A stretch of DNA of 64,000 nucleotides from the NCBI GenBank assembly GCA_020636645.1, contig JACJXO010000002.1, positions 248,001 to 312,000 on the forward strand. Reading direction: 5' to 3'. The notes beneath the pieces were generated by a model. The model did no database searches and had not been told where the DNA came from. It saw only the letters and a list, made by a program, of their open reading frames with translations. Numbering within the stretch: the stretch's first letter is position 1; the number at the start of each line of letters is the position of its first letter. The translations under genes and the position numbers were made by a program. This DNA comes from Chitinophagales bacterium (GTDB lineage: Bacteria > Bacteroidota > Bacteroidia > Chitinophagales > BACL12). This document shows, in pieces, positions 39,717-48,900 of this stretch.

Positions 39717-40574
39717 TCAAAAAGAGCAGTTGAGCTGCTTCCGGTGCGGATCGAACCAGGACTTGCTGACACCGGGAATCAAAACGGAAAATGTGACCTC
39801 AAAATATCCCACCTGATCCAGACTCTCGGTGTTACCTCTCATGCTGCCGTTTCCAAGATTCAGCGGTTCAGCCTGCAGGAACTCTCCGGTACGATTAGAT
39901 AATTGGTAGGCAAGGAGTCCATTCTCTTCGATCAATACATCAGGATTTACATAGGTCAGGCTCACATCATCCAGATAATCTGTCATGGCCCAGAGCAAAG
40001 ATGTTTCCAACCCGATGAACAGATATTCATTGATAGCCACTTTGCACCCGAGCGCTACCGGGATACCGATCTGAGTCAGCGAATATGGTTGTCTTCCCGG
40101 AAAGGTACTGGTGCCCTGCCCCTCAGTTCCCAATGGTTGCAGAGCTATCCATTCTCCCTTATAATTGGCTTGTGGATTAAATCGAAACAGGCTGAGGCCT
40201 GATTGTACATAAGGGAACCAGGTTCGGGAGCCTGGCCTGAAAGGCAGCGGGTACCAGGTGATCAGTCCGCGAACCTCGGTTACGGGCGATCTGAACGAGA
40301 GGTTTCTTACCTGCAGAAAATCATCTTCAGACAGGGCGTCATTACCACTAATGGTTGTATGGCCCACAGACAGACCGATGGCATAGTTCTCAGAAATATG
40401 ATAGGTGGTAACCAGCGATATGGCAGGATGGATGGTCTTTTGATGAATCCATTGGTGCGCCAGATCTCCGTAATACTGAGATATTCCGCCGCTGAAACCA
40501 ACCTCTAACTGTTGGGCACGGGCTTCATTCAGACATAACAAGGCCACTGCAGCAGCCAGTAAGGTTTGCTTCAT
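39717..40574 (-). CDS. DUF6089 outer-membrane beta-barrel protein, copy 3
   Basis: A 285-residue paralogue, starting at the ATG at 40574; the codon before it is TTG. Signal peptide MKQTLLAAAVALLCLNEARAQ. Shared blocks: SGGISQYYGDLAHQW, LQPLGTEGQGTSTFPGRQPY, MTDYLDDVSLTYVN, and LIEENGLLAYQLSNRTGEF. It is the shortest copy, and ends in a short Cys-containing tail (KQLNCSF). A tRNA-like fragment lies in the spacer downstream. The spacer upstream to copy 4 is 67 bases. Confidence 0.85.
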   Translation of the reverse strand: MKQTLLAAAVALLCLNEARAQQLEVGFSGGISQYYGDLAHQWIHQKTIHPAISLVTTYHISENYAIGLSVGHTTISGNDALSEDDFLQVRNLSFRSPVTEVRGLITWYPLPFRPGSRTWFPYVQSGLSLFRFNPQANYKGEWIALQPLGTEGQGTSTFPGRQPYSLTQIGIPVALGCKVAINEYLFIGLETSLLWAMTDYLDDVSLTYVNPDVLIEENGLLAYQLSNRTGEFLQAEPLNLGNGSMRGNTESLDQVGYFEVTFSVLIPGVSKSWFDPHRKQLNCSF

Positions 40575-40641
40575 CAATTAGGTTGTTCATTCGTCTATAC
40601 GATGAATGACCCCAAAAAGTTGTCACAAGTGAAAAAAAACT

Positions 40642-41556
40642 TTAACGGGGTGCGCCCGGGCAACCCATCCTTTTGCGGGAGTCTCTCAGGCCTCTGAACT
40701 TGCGATTCTTGGTCTGATCAAAGTAATGAAATCCGGTCATGGCTCCAATGATGGGATCCAGGTTATAGGAAGCAATGAAACCACAGAAGAAATACCAGTC
40801 TTTATCTGCAGGATCGCCACGCAGGTAGGTGTCATCCTTCAGCCATTCCACGCCGTCATTCACTTCATCATAGCGGTTGCTGAGCTCCCAGCTCAGAAGC
40901 CCATTCTCGGCTATCAGGATCTCTTTGCTGACATAGGTAGAGCTAACGTCATCCACATAGTCTGTAAACAATTTGCGCCAGCCGAACTCTACGCCCACAT
41001 TCCAGTGTTCATTGATGGCTCCCTTGAAACCCAGACCAAGTGGCACACAAACCTGCCACAGTTTATAGGGTTCACGGTCCGGATAGGCGTTCGTGCCCTG
41101 ACCTTCCGTACCCAGAGGCTGAAGGTCATACCACTCTCCCATATACTCAGCTCTGGGGTTGAAATGGAACATTCCGATACCCAGGAAAGCATATGGTGAC
41201 AGCAGATTTTTCCGTTTCAAAGGTTGGTAGCCGGTGATGTTGATCTCACCAAAAAGCGAGATCTCATCAATATTGGAAACAAATGACAGATTTCGCTTTT
41301 GTCTGAATGGCTCGGCATAGTGGCTGTCATAACCCGATAGCTTGCCATGATAATAGCTCGCTTTTAGCGCAGCAAACTTGTTAAAATTGAATTTGGCAAA
41401 CACCCCCGGAGCCAGGTGGGTTTCTGAAGGCTTGAAAGCAACCGGGGCAAGATCACCCTGGTAGTTGCTGACACCGGTAAAAATACCCAATTCAAAATAC
41501 TGGGCAGCTGCTGGCAGCGGCAACAATAGAACAATATACAGTGCCCATCTCTTCAT
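40642..41556 (-). CDS. DUF6089 outer-membrane beta-barrel protein, copy 4
   Basis: A 304-residue paralogue and the promoter-proximal one. Signal peptide MKRWALYIVLLLPLPAAAQ. Shared blocks: FTGVSNYQGDLAPV, LQPLGTEGQGTNAYPDREPY, FTDYVDDVSSTYVS, and LIAENGLLSWELSNRYDE. The TDY(L/V)DDVS loop is present in all four copies, so it is probably functional. The tail is basic (RKRMGCPGAPR). The gene is divergent from the OB-fold membrane protein gene at 41668, with 111 bases between. Confidence 0.85.
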   Translation of the reverse strand: MKRWALYIVLLLPLPAAAQYFELGIFTGVSNYQGDLAPVAFKPSETHLAPGVFAKFNFNKFAALKASYYHGKLSGYDSHYAEPFRQKRNLSFVSNIDEISLFGEINITGYQPLKRKNLLSPYAFLGIGMFHFNPRAEYMGEWYDLQPLGTEGQGTNAYPDREPYKLWQVCVPLGLGFKGAINEHWNVGVEFGWRKLFTDYVDDVSSTYVSKEILIAENGLLSWELSNRYDEVNDGVEWLKDDTYLRGDPADKDWYFFCGFIASYNLDPIIGAMTGFHYFDQTKNRKFRGLRDSRKRMGCPGAPR

Positions 41557-41667
41557 ACTTTCAGAAACCTCTGACTTGGCAATATTTCAAAAGTAAGGAT
41601 ATTCATTAGCCGAAGCAACGCAATAAGGATGCATACTTAGTAATTTTGCAGAAATTGTCCACATTTT

Positions 41668-42357
41668 ATGACAGAAAAGACAAAATCGGTAATTCTTGCC
41701 CTTGTCACAGGAAGCAGCGGAAGCAGCGCTCAATTTGCAGGAAAGAAATCTCTTGGATGGGGGCTGTTGCTCTTCTGCTGGGTGGTGCTGCCTGCTGTCA
41801 TCTGGTTGATCAGAACCAATACAACACTCAATCCGCAAATGCCGGTCATCCTGTTTTATTCGGGTATCATACTCGTGCACCTGGCACTTGCACTGTATCA
41901 TGGAATTGGTCGGGAAGCATCGCAATCTGTAGATGCAGTTCGCTCACGAACAGGCAGAATAGCTTTGTCAGTGCTGATCATGTTTGTCCTGGCCTACATC
42001 AGCCATCACTATGTATTCACTGACCGGCCGGTAGATACCAGCAAGGCCAAACCTGTGGTCAGTATTGCCTCAGTTACTTTGAGTCAGGAATTTCTGGAAG
42101 ATGAAAAAGCTTTCAGAAAACAATATGACAGGCAGGTCATCAAGGTTACAGGAAAGGTCGTTTCCATCGGAGAAGATTTTTCTGAAGGCAGCTACATAGC
42201 GCTGGAAGGATACCCTGGCAGTCCAACAGATGTGAATTGCTATTTTCTGCCAGAAAGACAGGCAGAGTTCACTATTATTGCCAGCGGACAGGAGGTGAGC
42301 GTAACCGGTGTGGTTGATGGGCGCTTTCTGAGAAACTGTTACCTCAACAAACCCTGA
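41668..42357 (+). CDS. Membrane protein with C-terminal OB-fold (tRNA_anti-like)
   Basis: A 229-residue protein. The N-terminal half has three hydrophobic segments, at about 32-48 (GWGLLLFCWVVLPAVIWLI), 56-74 (VILFYSGIILVHLALALYHG) and 91-107 (IALSVLIMFVLAYISHHYVF). The C-terminal part (about 140-229) reads VIKVTGKVVSIGEDFSEGSY, then QEVSVTGVVDGRFLRNCYL. This is the beta pattern of the tRNA_anti-like OB-fold family. The nucleic-acid binding implied by the family name is unproven for exported versions. recR begins eight bases downstream, so they share a transcript. Confidence 0.75.
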   Translation: MTEKTKSVILALVTGSSGSSAQFAGKKSLGWGLLLFCWVVLPAVIWLIRTNTTLNPQMPVILFYSGIILVHLALALYHGIGREASQSVDAVRSRTGRIALSVLIMFVLAYISHHYVFTDRPVDTSKAKPVVSIASVTLSQEFLEDEKAFRKQYDRQVIKVTGKVVSIGEDFSEGSYIALEGYPGSPTDVNCYFLPERQAEFTIIASGQEVSVTGVVDGRFLRNCYLNKP

Positions 42358-42365
42358 ACAACCAG

Positions 42366-42989
42366 ATGAAACTGCCATCCCGGATCATGGAAGACGCTGT
42401 AACAGAATTCAGCAGGCTTCCTGGTATCGGAAAGAAAACAGCTCTTCGGCTGGTTTTACATCTGATGCAGGAAGATGCTTCCAGGGTCGGTCAGATGGCT
42501 GAGTCACTGCAACGCTTAAAAACAGAACTGCGCTATTGCAAACGTTGCTTCAATATTGCTGAAGATGATCTTTGTTCCATATGCATGGGAAGAAACCGCC
42601 AGCACCAGATGATCTGTGTAGTAGAATCACTTCGCGATCTGCTGGCAATAGAAAACACCCAGCAGTACCAGGGGGTTTACCATATATTGGGCGGTGTCAT
42701 CTCGCCTGTTGAAGGAGTCGGGCCTGAACAACTTCATATCACTGAGCTCATTGATCGACTTCCGGGGTTGGAATCTCCTGAACTTATTCTGGCCCTGAAT
42801 CCGGATATAGAAGGCGATACCACAGCCTTCTATATACATGCACAGATCAAAAAAGCCGGATTGGATGTCAGGATCACTTCTATAGCAAGAGGTATTTCAT
42901 TTGGAGGCGAACTGGAATACACTGATGAGATAACCCTGGCAAGATCTCTCGCTGCCCGAATGCCGTATCAACGAAACTCCGACAGCTGA
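42366..42989 (+). CDS. recR: Recombination mediator RecR
   Basis: Loads RecA onto gapped DNA together with RecO/RecF. The 207 residues show the helix-hairpin-helix LPGIGKKTALRLVLHL, the C4 zinc finger CKRCFNIAEDDLCSICM (with the first Cys at about 57), and the Toprim domain from MICVVESLRDLLAI through ALNPDIEGDTTAFYI. The last segment ITSIARGISFGGELEYTD matches the family's closing motif. Length is normal (about 200). The next gene begins with GTG two bases after its stop. Confidence 0.96.
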   Translation: MKLPSRIMEDAVTEFSRLPGIGKKTALRLVLHLMQEDASRVGQMAESLQRLKTELRYCKRCFNIAEDDLCSICMGRNRQHQMICVVESLRDLLAIENTQQYQGVYHILGGVISPVEGVGPEQLHITELIDRLPGLESPELILALNPDIEGDTTAFYIHAQIKKAGLDVRITSIARGISFGGELEYTDEITLARSLAARMPYQRNSDS

Positions 42990-42991
42990 AA

Positions 42992-44938
42992 GTGGATCTC
43001 AGTATCATCATAGTTAATTACAATGTGCGGCATTTTGCTGAGCTGACCATTGAATCAGCGCTGGAGGCCTGTAAAGATCTGGATGCAGAGATCATTCTGG
43101 TAGATAACAACTCCACCGACGGCAGCCTTCCCTGGCTCAGCGAACAATTTCCATCTGTTCGGGTGATCGCCAATCAGGAGAATACGGGCTTTGCTGTAGC
43201 CAATAATCAAGGCATCCGTGAGGCTTCCGGCAGGTATATTTTGCTGCTTAATCCGGACACGGTAGTGGCAGAAGACACTTTCAAAAAATGTCTGGCATAT
43301 CTGGATACCCACCCTGACACAGGAGGCTTAGGTGTGCGCATGCTGGATGGAAGCGGCAGATTTCTTCCTGAATCCAAGCGGAAGTTCCCGGGTCCTTCAG
43401 TTGCCTTCTTCAAGGCGTTTGGCTTATCTGCCCTTTTTCCAAAAAGCAGGATATTTGGTCAATATCACCTGGGTTATCTGGATGAACATGCTACCCACGA
43501 AGTGGACGTACTTGCAGGAGCGTTCATGCTTCTCAGAAAAGAAGCTCTGGTCAAGACCGGGCTTCTGGATGAAACCTTTTTTATGTACGGCGAAGATATT
43601 GACCTGTCTTACCGCATCAGGCTGGCAGGTTATAAAAATGTGTATTTCCACGAAGCGCCCATCATTCACTTTAAGGGAGAAAGCACCAAGAAAGGCAGTC
43701 TGAATTATGTGCAAATGTTCTACAACGCCATGAAGATCTTTGCACGCAAACATTTTTCAGGGCAGAACAGAGGACTGTTTATTTTCCTGATCAATCTGGC
43801 CATCTATTTCCGGGCCGGAATTACCCTGCTGGCCGGGTTCACGAGGAGGTTCACTCCTGTTCTGACAGACCTGGCCATCATTTTTGTCTCGTTGTTTGCT
43901 GTCAAGGAATACTGGGAATATTATGTTCGCTACATAGATGGAGGAACGTATCCAGACAGTTATTTATATATTAATATTCCTGTATATGCTTCCATTTGGA
44001 TCCTGTCCATGTACCTCAGTGGCAGTTATGACCGTGATTCGAATCCATTGCGCATCCTGCGTGGCATATTCTGGGGCACCATCGTTACCGCAGCAGTTTA
44101 TGGCTTCCTGCCCGAGCACCTGAGGTTCAGCAGAGGCATGATCGTAGCAGGCGCTGCCACCAGCGCTGCGTTGCTGGTAGGTAGCAGATATGTTTGGCAG
44201 CTGTTTCGTTTCGGTCATTTCAGGTTTGGCGAATCGCGGTCACACCGCATTCTGTTAATAGGACATGAACAGGAGGCCAGGCGTGCTTTCAGTCAGCTGG
44301 AAAGCTATGGAATCAGCCAGCGACTAACAGGGTTTTGTGGCGAAGGAAGTGATCAGAACGGTCTGGCCAGAATGGGTAGCATGCAGGAGTTAACTGTATT
44401 ACTGGATCAGCTCAAGCCGGGCGAGCTGATCTATTGTCTTCGTGATACCGGATATAAAGACATGATATCATTCATGGATGCAAATGCCGGCAGGTACTTC
44501 TTTATGATGCTTCCAAAAGCAGGCCCCACTATTTTGGGAAGCCACTCCAAGAATAACAGCGGATATCAATATGATCTGCGGTTCAATATTACCACTCCCT
44601 ACAATAGGCGGTTAAAAAGACTTTCAGACATACTCATTGCTTGTTTTGTACTATTGACCTTCCCTGTACAGCTGCTGCTTATCAACCATCCTGCGGGTGC
44701 TTTTCGCAATGCAATAGCTGTTTGCTCCGGCAGAAAGACCTGGGTAGGCTATGGTCCGGGAAAGGACCCCGCATTTCGCATACCTTCCCTGCAGGACGGT
44801 GTATTGCATCCCTCTCTGTCAGAAGGCACTGTCAACGAACGTATGATCGCCCTTCAAAACAGCCTGTATGCCCGTGAGTACACCCTGGCCGACGATCTGC
44901 GTATTCTCATCAGAAACTACCGTCAATTAGGGCGTTAG
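42992..44938 (+). CDS. GT2 glycosyltransferase fused to a degenerate phosphoglycosyl transferase
   Basis: A 648-residue fusion with GTG start. Residues 1-250 are a GT2 rhamnosyltransferase-type domain: SIIIVNYNVRHF, EIILVDNNSTDGSLPWL, the metal motif in LLLNPDTVV, and FMYGEDIDLSYRIRLAGY. Residues about 285-400 hold four or five transmembrane helices. Residues 415-515 form a Rossmann-like fold (HRILLIGHEQEARRAFSQLE) as in WbaP/PGT proteins. Residues about 530-648 align to the PGT catalytic module: NRRLKRLSDILIACFVLLTF matches the membrane helix, and the closing AREYTLADDLRILIRNY also aligns. The acidic dyad (FRSMxxDAE) and the DELPQxxNxxxGDMSLVGPRP block are missing. The transferase half may be a scaffold or flippase-like part. 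Confidence 0.8.
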   Translation: MDLSIIIVNYNVRHFAELTIESALEACKDLDAEIILVDNNSTDGSLPWLSEQFPSVRVIANQENTGFAVANNQGIREASGRYILLLNPDTVVAEDTFKKCLAYLDTHPDTGGLGVRMLDGSGRFLPESKRKFPGPSVAFFKAFGLSALFPKSRIFGQYHLGYLDEHATHEVDVLAGAFMLLRKEALVKTGLLDETFFMYGEDIDLSYRIRLAGYKNVYFHEAPIIHFKGESTKKGSLNYVQMFYNAMKIFARKHFSGQNRGLFIFLINLAIYFRAGITLLAGFTRRFTPVLTDLAIIFVSLFAVKEYWEYYVRYIDGGTYPDSYLYINIPVYASIWILSMYLSGSYDRDSNPLRILRGIFWGTIVTAAVYGFLPEHLRFSRGMIVAGAATSAALLVGSRYVWQLFRFGHFRFGESRSHRILLIGHEQEARRAFSQLESYGISQRLTGFCGEGSDQNGLARMGSMQELTVLLDQLKPGELIYCLRDTGYKDMISFMDANAGRYFFMMLPKAGPTILGSHSKNNSGYQYDLRFNITTPYNRRLKRLSDILIACFVLLTFPVQLLLINHPAGAFRNAIAVCSGRKTWVGYGPGKDPAFRIPSLQDGVLHPSLSEGTVNERMIALQNSLYAREYTLADDLRILIRNYRQLGR

Positions 44939-44962
44939 AGCGTCATTATCACCTTGTCTGTG

Positions 44963-44970
44963 TACCTTTG
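44963..44970 (+). promoter_or_regulatory. Putative -7 element (TACCTTTG) of aspS
   Basis: Exact TAnnTTTG match ending 21 bases before the aspS ATG, in the 53-bp spacer. A TTG occurs too close upstream (44954-44956) to be the -33 box. Confidence 0.45.
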
Positions 44971-44991
44971 AATCTTTAATTTCTGAAGCAA

Positions 44992-46785
44992 ATGAGCAGT
45001 GCAACTTATTACAGAACCCACCATTGTGGTGAACTGAGATTGTCAGACGCGGGTGTCCGGGTTACCCTGGCCGGATGGGTTCACCGGAGTCGTGATCTGG
45101 GGGGTATGACATTCATTGATCTTCGCGACAGACATGGCATCATCCAGCTTGCGTTCAATATGGAAACACAGGCACTGTTGTGCGAAAAAGCACGAAAGGC
45201 AGGACGGGAAGACGTGATACGTGTAAGTGGTACAGTTACAGAACGGAGCAGTAAGAATGCACATCTGGCAACTGGTGAGATAGAGATCGTGGTTACTGAT
45301 CTGGAGTTCCTGAACCACAGTGAAACACCTCCGTTTACCATGGAAGATCAGACAGACGGTGGAGAAGAACTGCGTATGAAATACCGGTATCTCGATCTTC
45401 GGCGACCTTTCATGCAGCAGAAATTCATTTTGCGTGCTGCTTTGATCAAAGCCGTCAGAGAATACCTGGATGAAAACGGATTTCTGGAGATAGAAACTCC
45501 CAACCTGATCAAGTCAACTCCTGAAGGAGCCAGAGATTTCATTGTTCCTTCCAGGATGCAACCGGGCAACTTCTATGCGTTGCCACAGTCTCCGCAGATC
45601 CTTAAACAACTACTCATGGTTGCGGGGATGGACAGATATTATCAGATCGTGAAATGCTTTCGCGATGAAGATTTCAGGGGTGATCGTCAGCCGGAATTCT
45701 CACAAATAGACTGCGAAATGAGTTTTGTGCGTCAGGAAGATATCTGGCAGATGTTTGAAGGAATGGTTAAGCATGTCTTTCGCAAGCTCCAGCAGACAGA
45801 GCTGCCTGATTTTCTCCGTTTACCTTACCGTGATGCCATTGCACGTTTTGGCACAGACAAGCCCGATATGCGATTTGGCTGCGAGATCAAAGAACTCAAT
45901 GAAGTTTGTACCGGCAGTGAATTTGCTGTATTCAATCAGGTACTAACCAACAATGGACTGATTGCAGGTCTTGTTGCAACAGGTTGTGCAGGATATTCCA
46001 GAAAACAAATAGACAGCCTGACTGATTATGTAAAAGCTCCGCACCGTGGTGCAGGAGGTTTGATCTACATTCGCTATGAAGCAGACGGTTCCGTCAAATC
46101 CTCTGTTGACAAATTTTTCTCTCCTGAACACCTACAAAAGATCCTGGAACAAGCCGGAGCGGTTGCAGGCGACCTGTTACTGATCGTGGCAGACAAGACC
46201 AGCAAGACCCGTAAAGTTCTGGGCGACCTGCGCCTTGAACTGGCCCGTATGAATGACTGGATCGATCCTGCCGCCTGGAGTATTTTCTGGGTGGTTGATA
46301 TGCCTATGTTCGAACCGGATGAAGAAACAGGTGAGCCCATCTTTGCACACCACCCGTTCTGCAGTCCGCACCCGGATGATGTTGAATTCTTTGACACTGA
46401 TCCTTTTCGTGTGCGGGCACAATCTTACGACCTGGTTATGAATGGTAATGAGATCCTGAGTGGAAGCATCCGAATTCATCAACCAGCCTTGCAGCGTAAG
46501 ATCTTCCAGATTCTTGGGTTCAGTGAGCAGGAGATAGAAAGTCGGTTCGGCTTTATGGTCAATGCGTTCAGGTACGGAGCCCCTCCGCACGGTGGCTGTG
46601 CATTTGGCCTGGACCGCTGGGTGATGCTTATGGCCGGCGGAGAAACCATTCGCGATGTGATTGCTTTTCCAAAGAACAATGCCGGAAAAGATCTGATGAT
46701 GGAGGCCCCGTCGCCGGTTGATGATGCACAGTTAAAAATGCTTCACCTGGACATTATTCCAACTGAAAATAAAGGTTCTGCTTGA
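44992..46785 (+). CDS. aspS: Aspartyl-tRNA synthetase
   Basis: Charges tRNA-Asp; class IIb. The 597 residues start with the OB-fold anticodon domain (RVTLAGWVHRSRDLGGMTFI, DLRDRHGIIQLAFN). Motif 1 is near EIETPNLIKSTPEGARDFIV, motif 2 YYQIVKCFRDEDFRGDRQPE, and the bacterial insertion (GAD) domain covers about 290-420. Motif 3 is GGCAFGLDRWVMLMAGGETI. AspRS is favoured over AsnRS by FRDEDFRGDRQPEFSQIDCE and the GAD insert. Whether it is the discriminating or Asx-charging type cannot be said, as no gatCAB is visible. Confidence 0.97.
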   Translation: MSSATYYRTHHCGELRLSDAGVRVTLAGWVHRSRDLGGMTFIDLRDRHGIIQLAFNMETQALLCEKARKAGREDVIRVSGTVTERSSKNAHLATGEIEIVVTDLEFLNHSETPPFTMEDQTDGGEELRMKYRYLDLRRPFMQQKFILRAALIKAVREYLDENGFLEIETPNLIKSTPEGARDFIVPSRMQPGNFYALPQSPQILKQLLMVAGMDRYYQIVKCFRDEDFRGDRQPEFSQIDCEMSFVRQEDIWQMFEGMVKHVFRKLQQTELPDFLRLPYRDAIARFGTDKPDMRFGCEIKELNEVCTGSEFAVFNQVLTNNGLIAGLVATGCAGYSRKQIDSLTDYVKAPHRGAGGLIYIRYEADGSVKSSVDKFFSPEHLQKILEQAGAVAGDLLLIVADKTSKTRKVLGDLRLELARMNDWIDPAAWSIFWVVDMPMFEPDEETGEPIFAHHPFCSPHPDDVEFFDTDPFRVRAQSYDLVMNGNEILSGSIRIHQPALQRKIFQILGFSEQEIESRFGFMVNAFRYGAPPHGGCAFGLDRWVMLMAGGETIRDVIAFPKNNAGKDLMMEAPSPVDDAQLKMLHLDIIPTENKGSA

Positions 46786-46824
46786 TCCCGGCCCGCATGT
46801 TTGTTACCTTAGCTTTTTGCTGAG

Positions 46825-48840
46825 ATGAAGTACAATGCCCTTTTGTTCTTCCTGTTCTGGTCAGGATCAGTTTGGGCACAACAACCCAATATAATTTTCA
46901 TAACCATTGATGACCTCAATGATTATGTGGAAGGTTTTGATGGCCATCCACAAACCGAAACCCCCAACATTTCCAGAATTGCAGATCATGGAACTTCTTT
47001 CCTGAGAGCATATGCCAGTGCTCCGCAGTGTGGACCGAGCAGACTGAGTCTGTTCACAGGAAAAGACTGCAGATATACCAATGTATATCATAACGGCGAC
47101 TACAAATGCGGTTCATTCAGAGCCAATTTCACTGCAGAAGAACAAAATGAAATAGTCTATACCTTACCCGAAGTACTGAAGAATAGTGGAGGATATTTTA
47201 CTTATTCCATCAGCAAGTTTTTCCATTGCCACAATAACCTGCCAGATTTTGATGGAGACACCCCGAATACATGCGACCGGTCTTTCTCCTGGAATCAATA
47301 TCTGGTATTTGGCTCAGGTGGTGATGAAGACATCATTCTGGAGTATGGAAATGAGCACGACGACGGTGTAGGTGGTTTTCAATTTGCCCCGATCCCAAAC
47401 GGTATGGAAGAAAGTATGCAGGACTATCTGGCTGTTGATTCTGCCATCGCCTTTCTGGATGCATACGCCAGCAATCCTGAACAGTTCTGCGACCGGCCAT
47501 TTTTTCTGGGTCTTGGATTCAGAAGGCCGCACGGCCCCTTGTTCATTCCGTCAAAGTATTATCTGGAGTATTACAACAATGACCTGAGTCAGGATCCGTT
47601 CAACATCCCGTACAACCAACCTAACGAAGCCTACCCGTACAATGGTGTGGTCATGCCGCCCCAACCATCATTACCCTGGAATGATTATTTCAACCTGCCG
47701 TCAGGTGGAGTAGCTCAGGCCCTGGCTACTGACAACGGAGTCCATGATCATTTCCAGTCCTTTGCCTTTGATCTGGATCTGGACGGTAACTTGCCGGTCA
47801 TAGATGCAGGACTAAGTTCGCTCGAAAGATATGCTATTGTAAATGATGCAGAACGGGCAAATGCAGTCATGGCTTACCTTGCTGCCATACGTTATACAGA
47901 TGCTCAGATAGGAAGGTTATATGATGCACTGGAAGAACATCCCGAACTGCTCTCCAACACCATTATTGTTATTCTTGGCGATCATGGTTATTCTCTTGGC
48001 GAAAAAGCACACTGGCGCAAAGGTGCCATGTGGGAAACAGACACCAGGGCACCTTTGATCATTTCTGATCTTCGTGAAGATCCGGTCACAGGCGGGACCT
48101 ATACCTACAGATTGGTGAGTTTCCTGGATATTTTTCCAACCATACTCGAACTGGCGGGAGTTGAAGAGCCATTATTTGAGGATGGCAACCGCTACCTGGA
48201 TGGACACAGCCTCGTGCCTTTGCTGGAAGATGAAAAAGCCACCTGGTACCGACCTGTCATTTCATCATACCGGAACAGCCCTGATACCACACAGGAAGGT
48301 TCCTGCTTTGTGCAATATTCTGTCAGAACACCTGATTACCATTATATCAGATACCAAAGCAATGGAGCTGATGGTTTTTGCAATGAACTGAACAGTAACA
48401 GGGAGGAAGAACTATACCATCTGGGTGAATTCAATGAGATCGATCCGTATGAGTGGAACAACCTGACAGGTAGTGAAGGTGCTGCAGCCATTATTGCCAT
48501 ACTGGATGATTACCTGCCAGACAGCAGTATGTATAATCAGTTGATCACATACAATGTCATATCATCAGGGATCACAGCAAATGATGCTCCTTCCATCTTC
48601 CTCTACCCAAATCCTGCAAAAGATGCCTGCATACTGCATACGGAAATTCCGGAAGAGATCAGTCATATCATAGTCTCAGATATGCTGGGCAATACCCGGT
48701 TGAAGCTATCCGCATATGATCTGGCAGGTAACGCCTCAGCTCCTGTTCTTGACATTAGTTCGTTGTCTGCCGGTCAGTATATGGTAACTGTTTATAGTCA
48801 GGGTGGCAGGCCTTTCACCACCCGGTTGATCGTACTATAA
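46825..48840 (+). CDS. Secreted sulfatase (iduronate-2-sulfatase-like) with T9SS sorting domain
   Basis: Hydrolyses a sulfate ester of a polysaccharide or glycan outside the cell. Signal peptide MKYNALLFFLFWSGSVWAQ. Catalytic core: metal ligands in FITIDDLNDYV (Asp29, Asp30), then CGPSR with the formylglycine precursor Cys69 in PQCGPSRLSLFTGK. The second metal site is VILGDHGYSLGEKAHWRKG. The subset is close to iduronate-2-sulfatases. The C-terminal 80 residues start FLYPNPAKDACILHTEIP, a type A T9SS domain. Maturation needs a formylglycine-generating or anaerobic enzyme, absent here. It stands alone without SusCD partners. Confidence 0.93.
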   Translation: MKYNALLFFLFWSGSVWAQQPNIIFITIDDLNDYVEGFDGHPQTETPNISRIADHGTSFLRAYASAPQCGPSRLSLFTGKDCRYTNVYHNGDYKCGSFRANFTAEEQNEIVYTLPEVLKNSGGYFTYSISKFFHCHNNLPDFDGDTPNTCDRSFSWNQYLVFGSGGDEDIILEYGNEHDDGVGGFQFAPIPNGMEESMQDYLAVDSAIAFLDAYASNPEQFCDRPFFLGLGFRRPHGPLFIPSKYYLEYYNNDLSQDPFNIPYNQPNEAYPYNGVVMPPQPSLPWNDYFNLPSGGVAQALATDNGVHDHFQSFAFDLDLDGNLPVIDAGLSSLERYAIVNDAERANAVMAYLAAIRYTDAQIGRLYDALEEHPELLSNTIIVILGDHGYSLGEKAHWRKGAMWETDTRAPLIISDLREDPVTGGTYTYRLVSFLDIFPTILELAGVEEPLFEDGNRYLDGHSLVPLLEDEKATWYRPVISSYRNSPDTTQEGSCFVQYSVRTPDYHYIRYQSNGADGFCNELNSNREEELYHLGEFNEIDPYEWNNLTGSEGAAAIIAILDDYLPDSSMYNQLITYNVISSGITANDAPSIFLYPNPAKDACILHTEIPEEISHIIVSDMLGNTRLKLSAYDLAGNASAPVLDISSLSAGQYMVTVYSQGGRPFTTRLIVL

Positions 48841-48900
48841 TTTCTCCCGGCTGGTTATTCCGTCTGAACCCCGTACCTTTAAGAGTATAATACCCCATCC

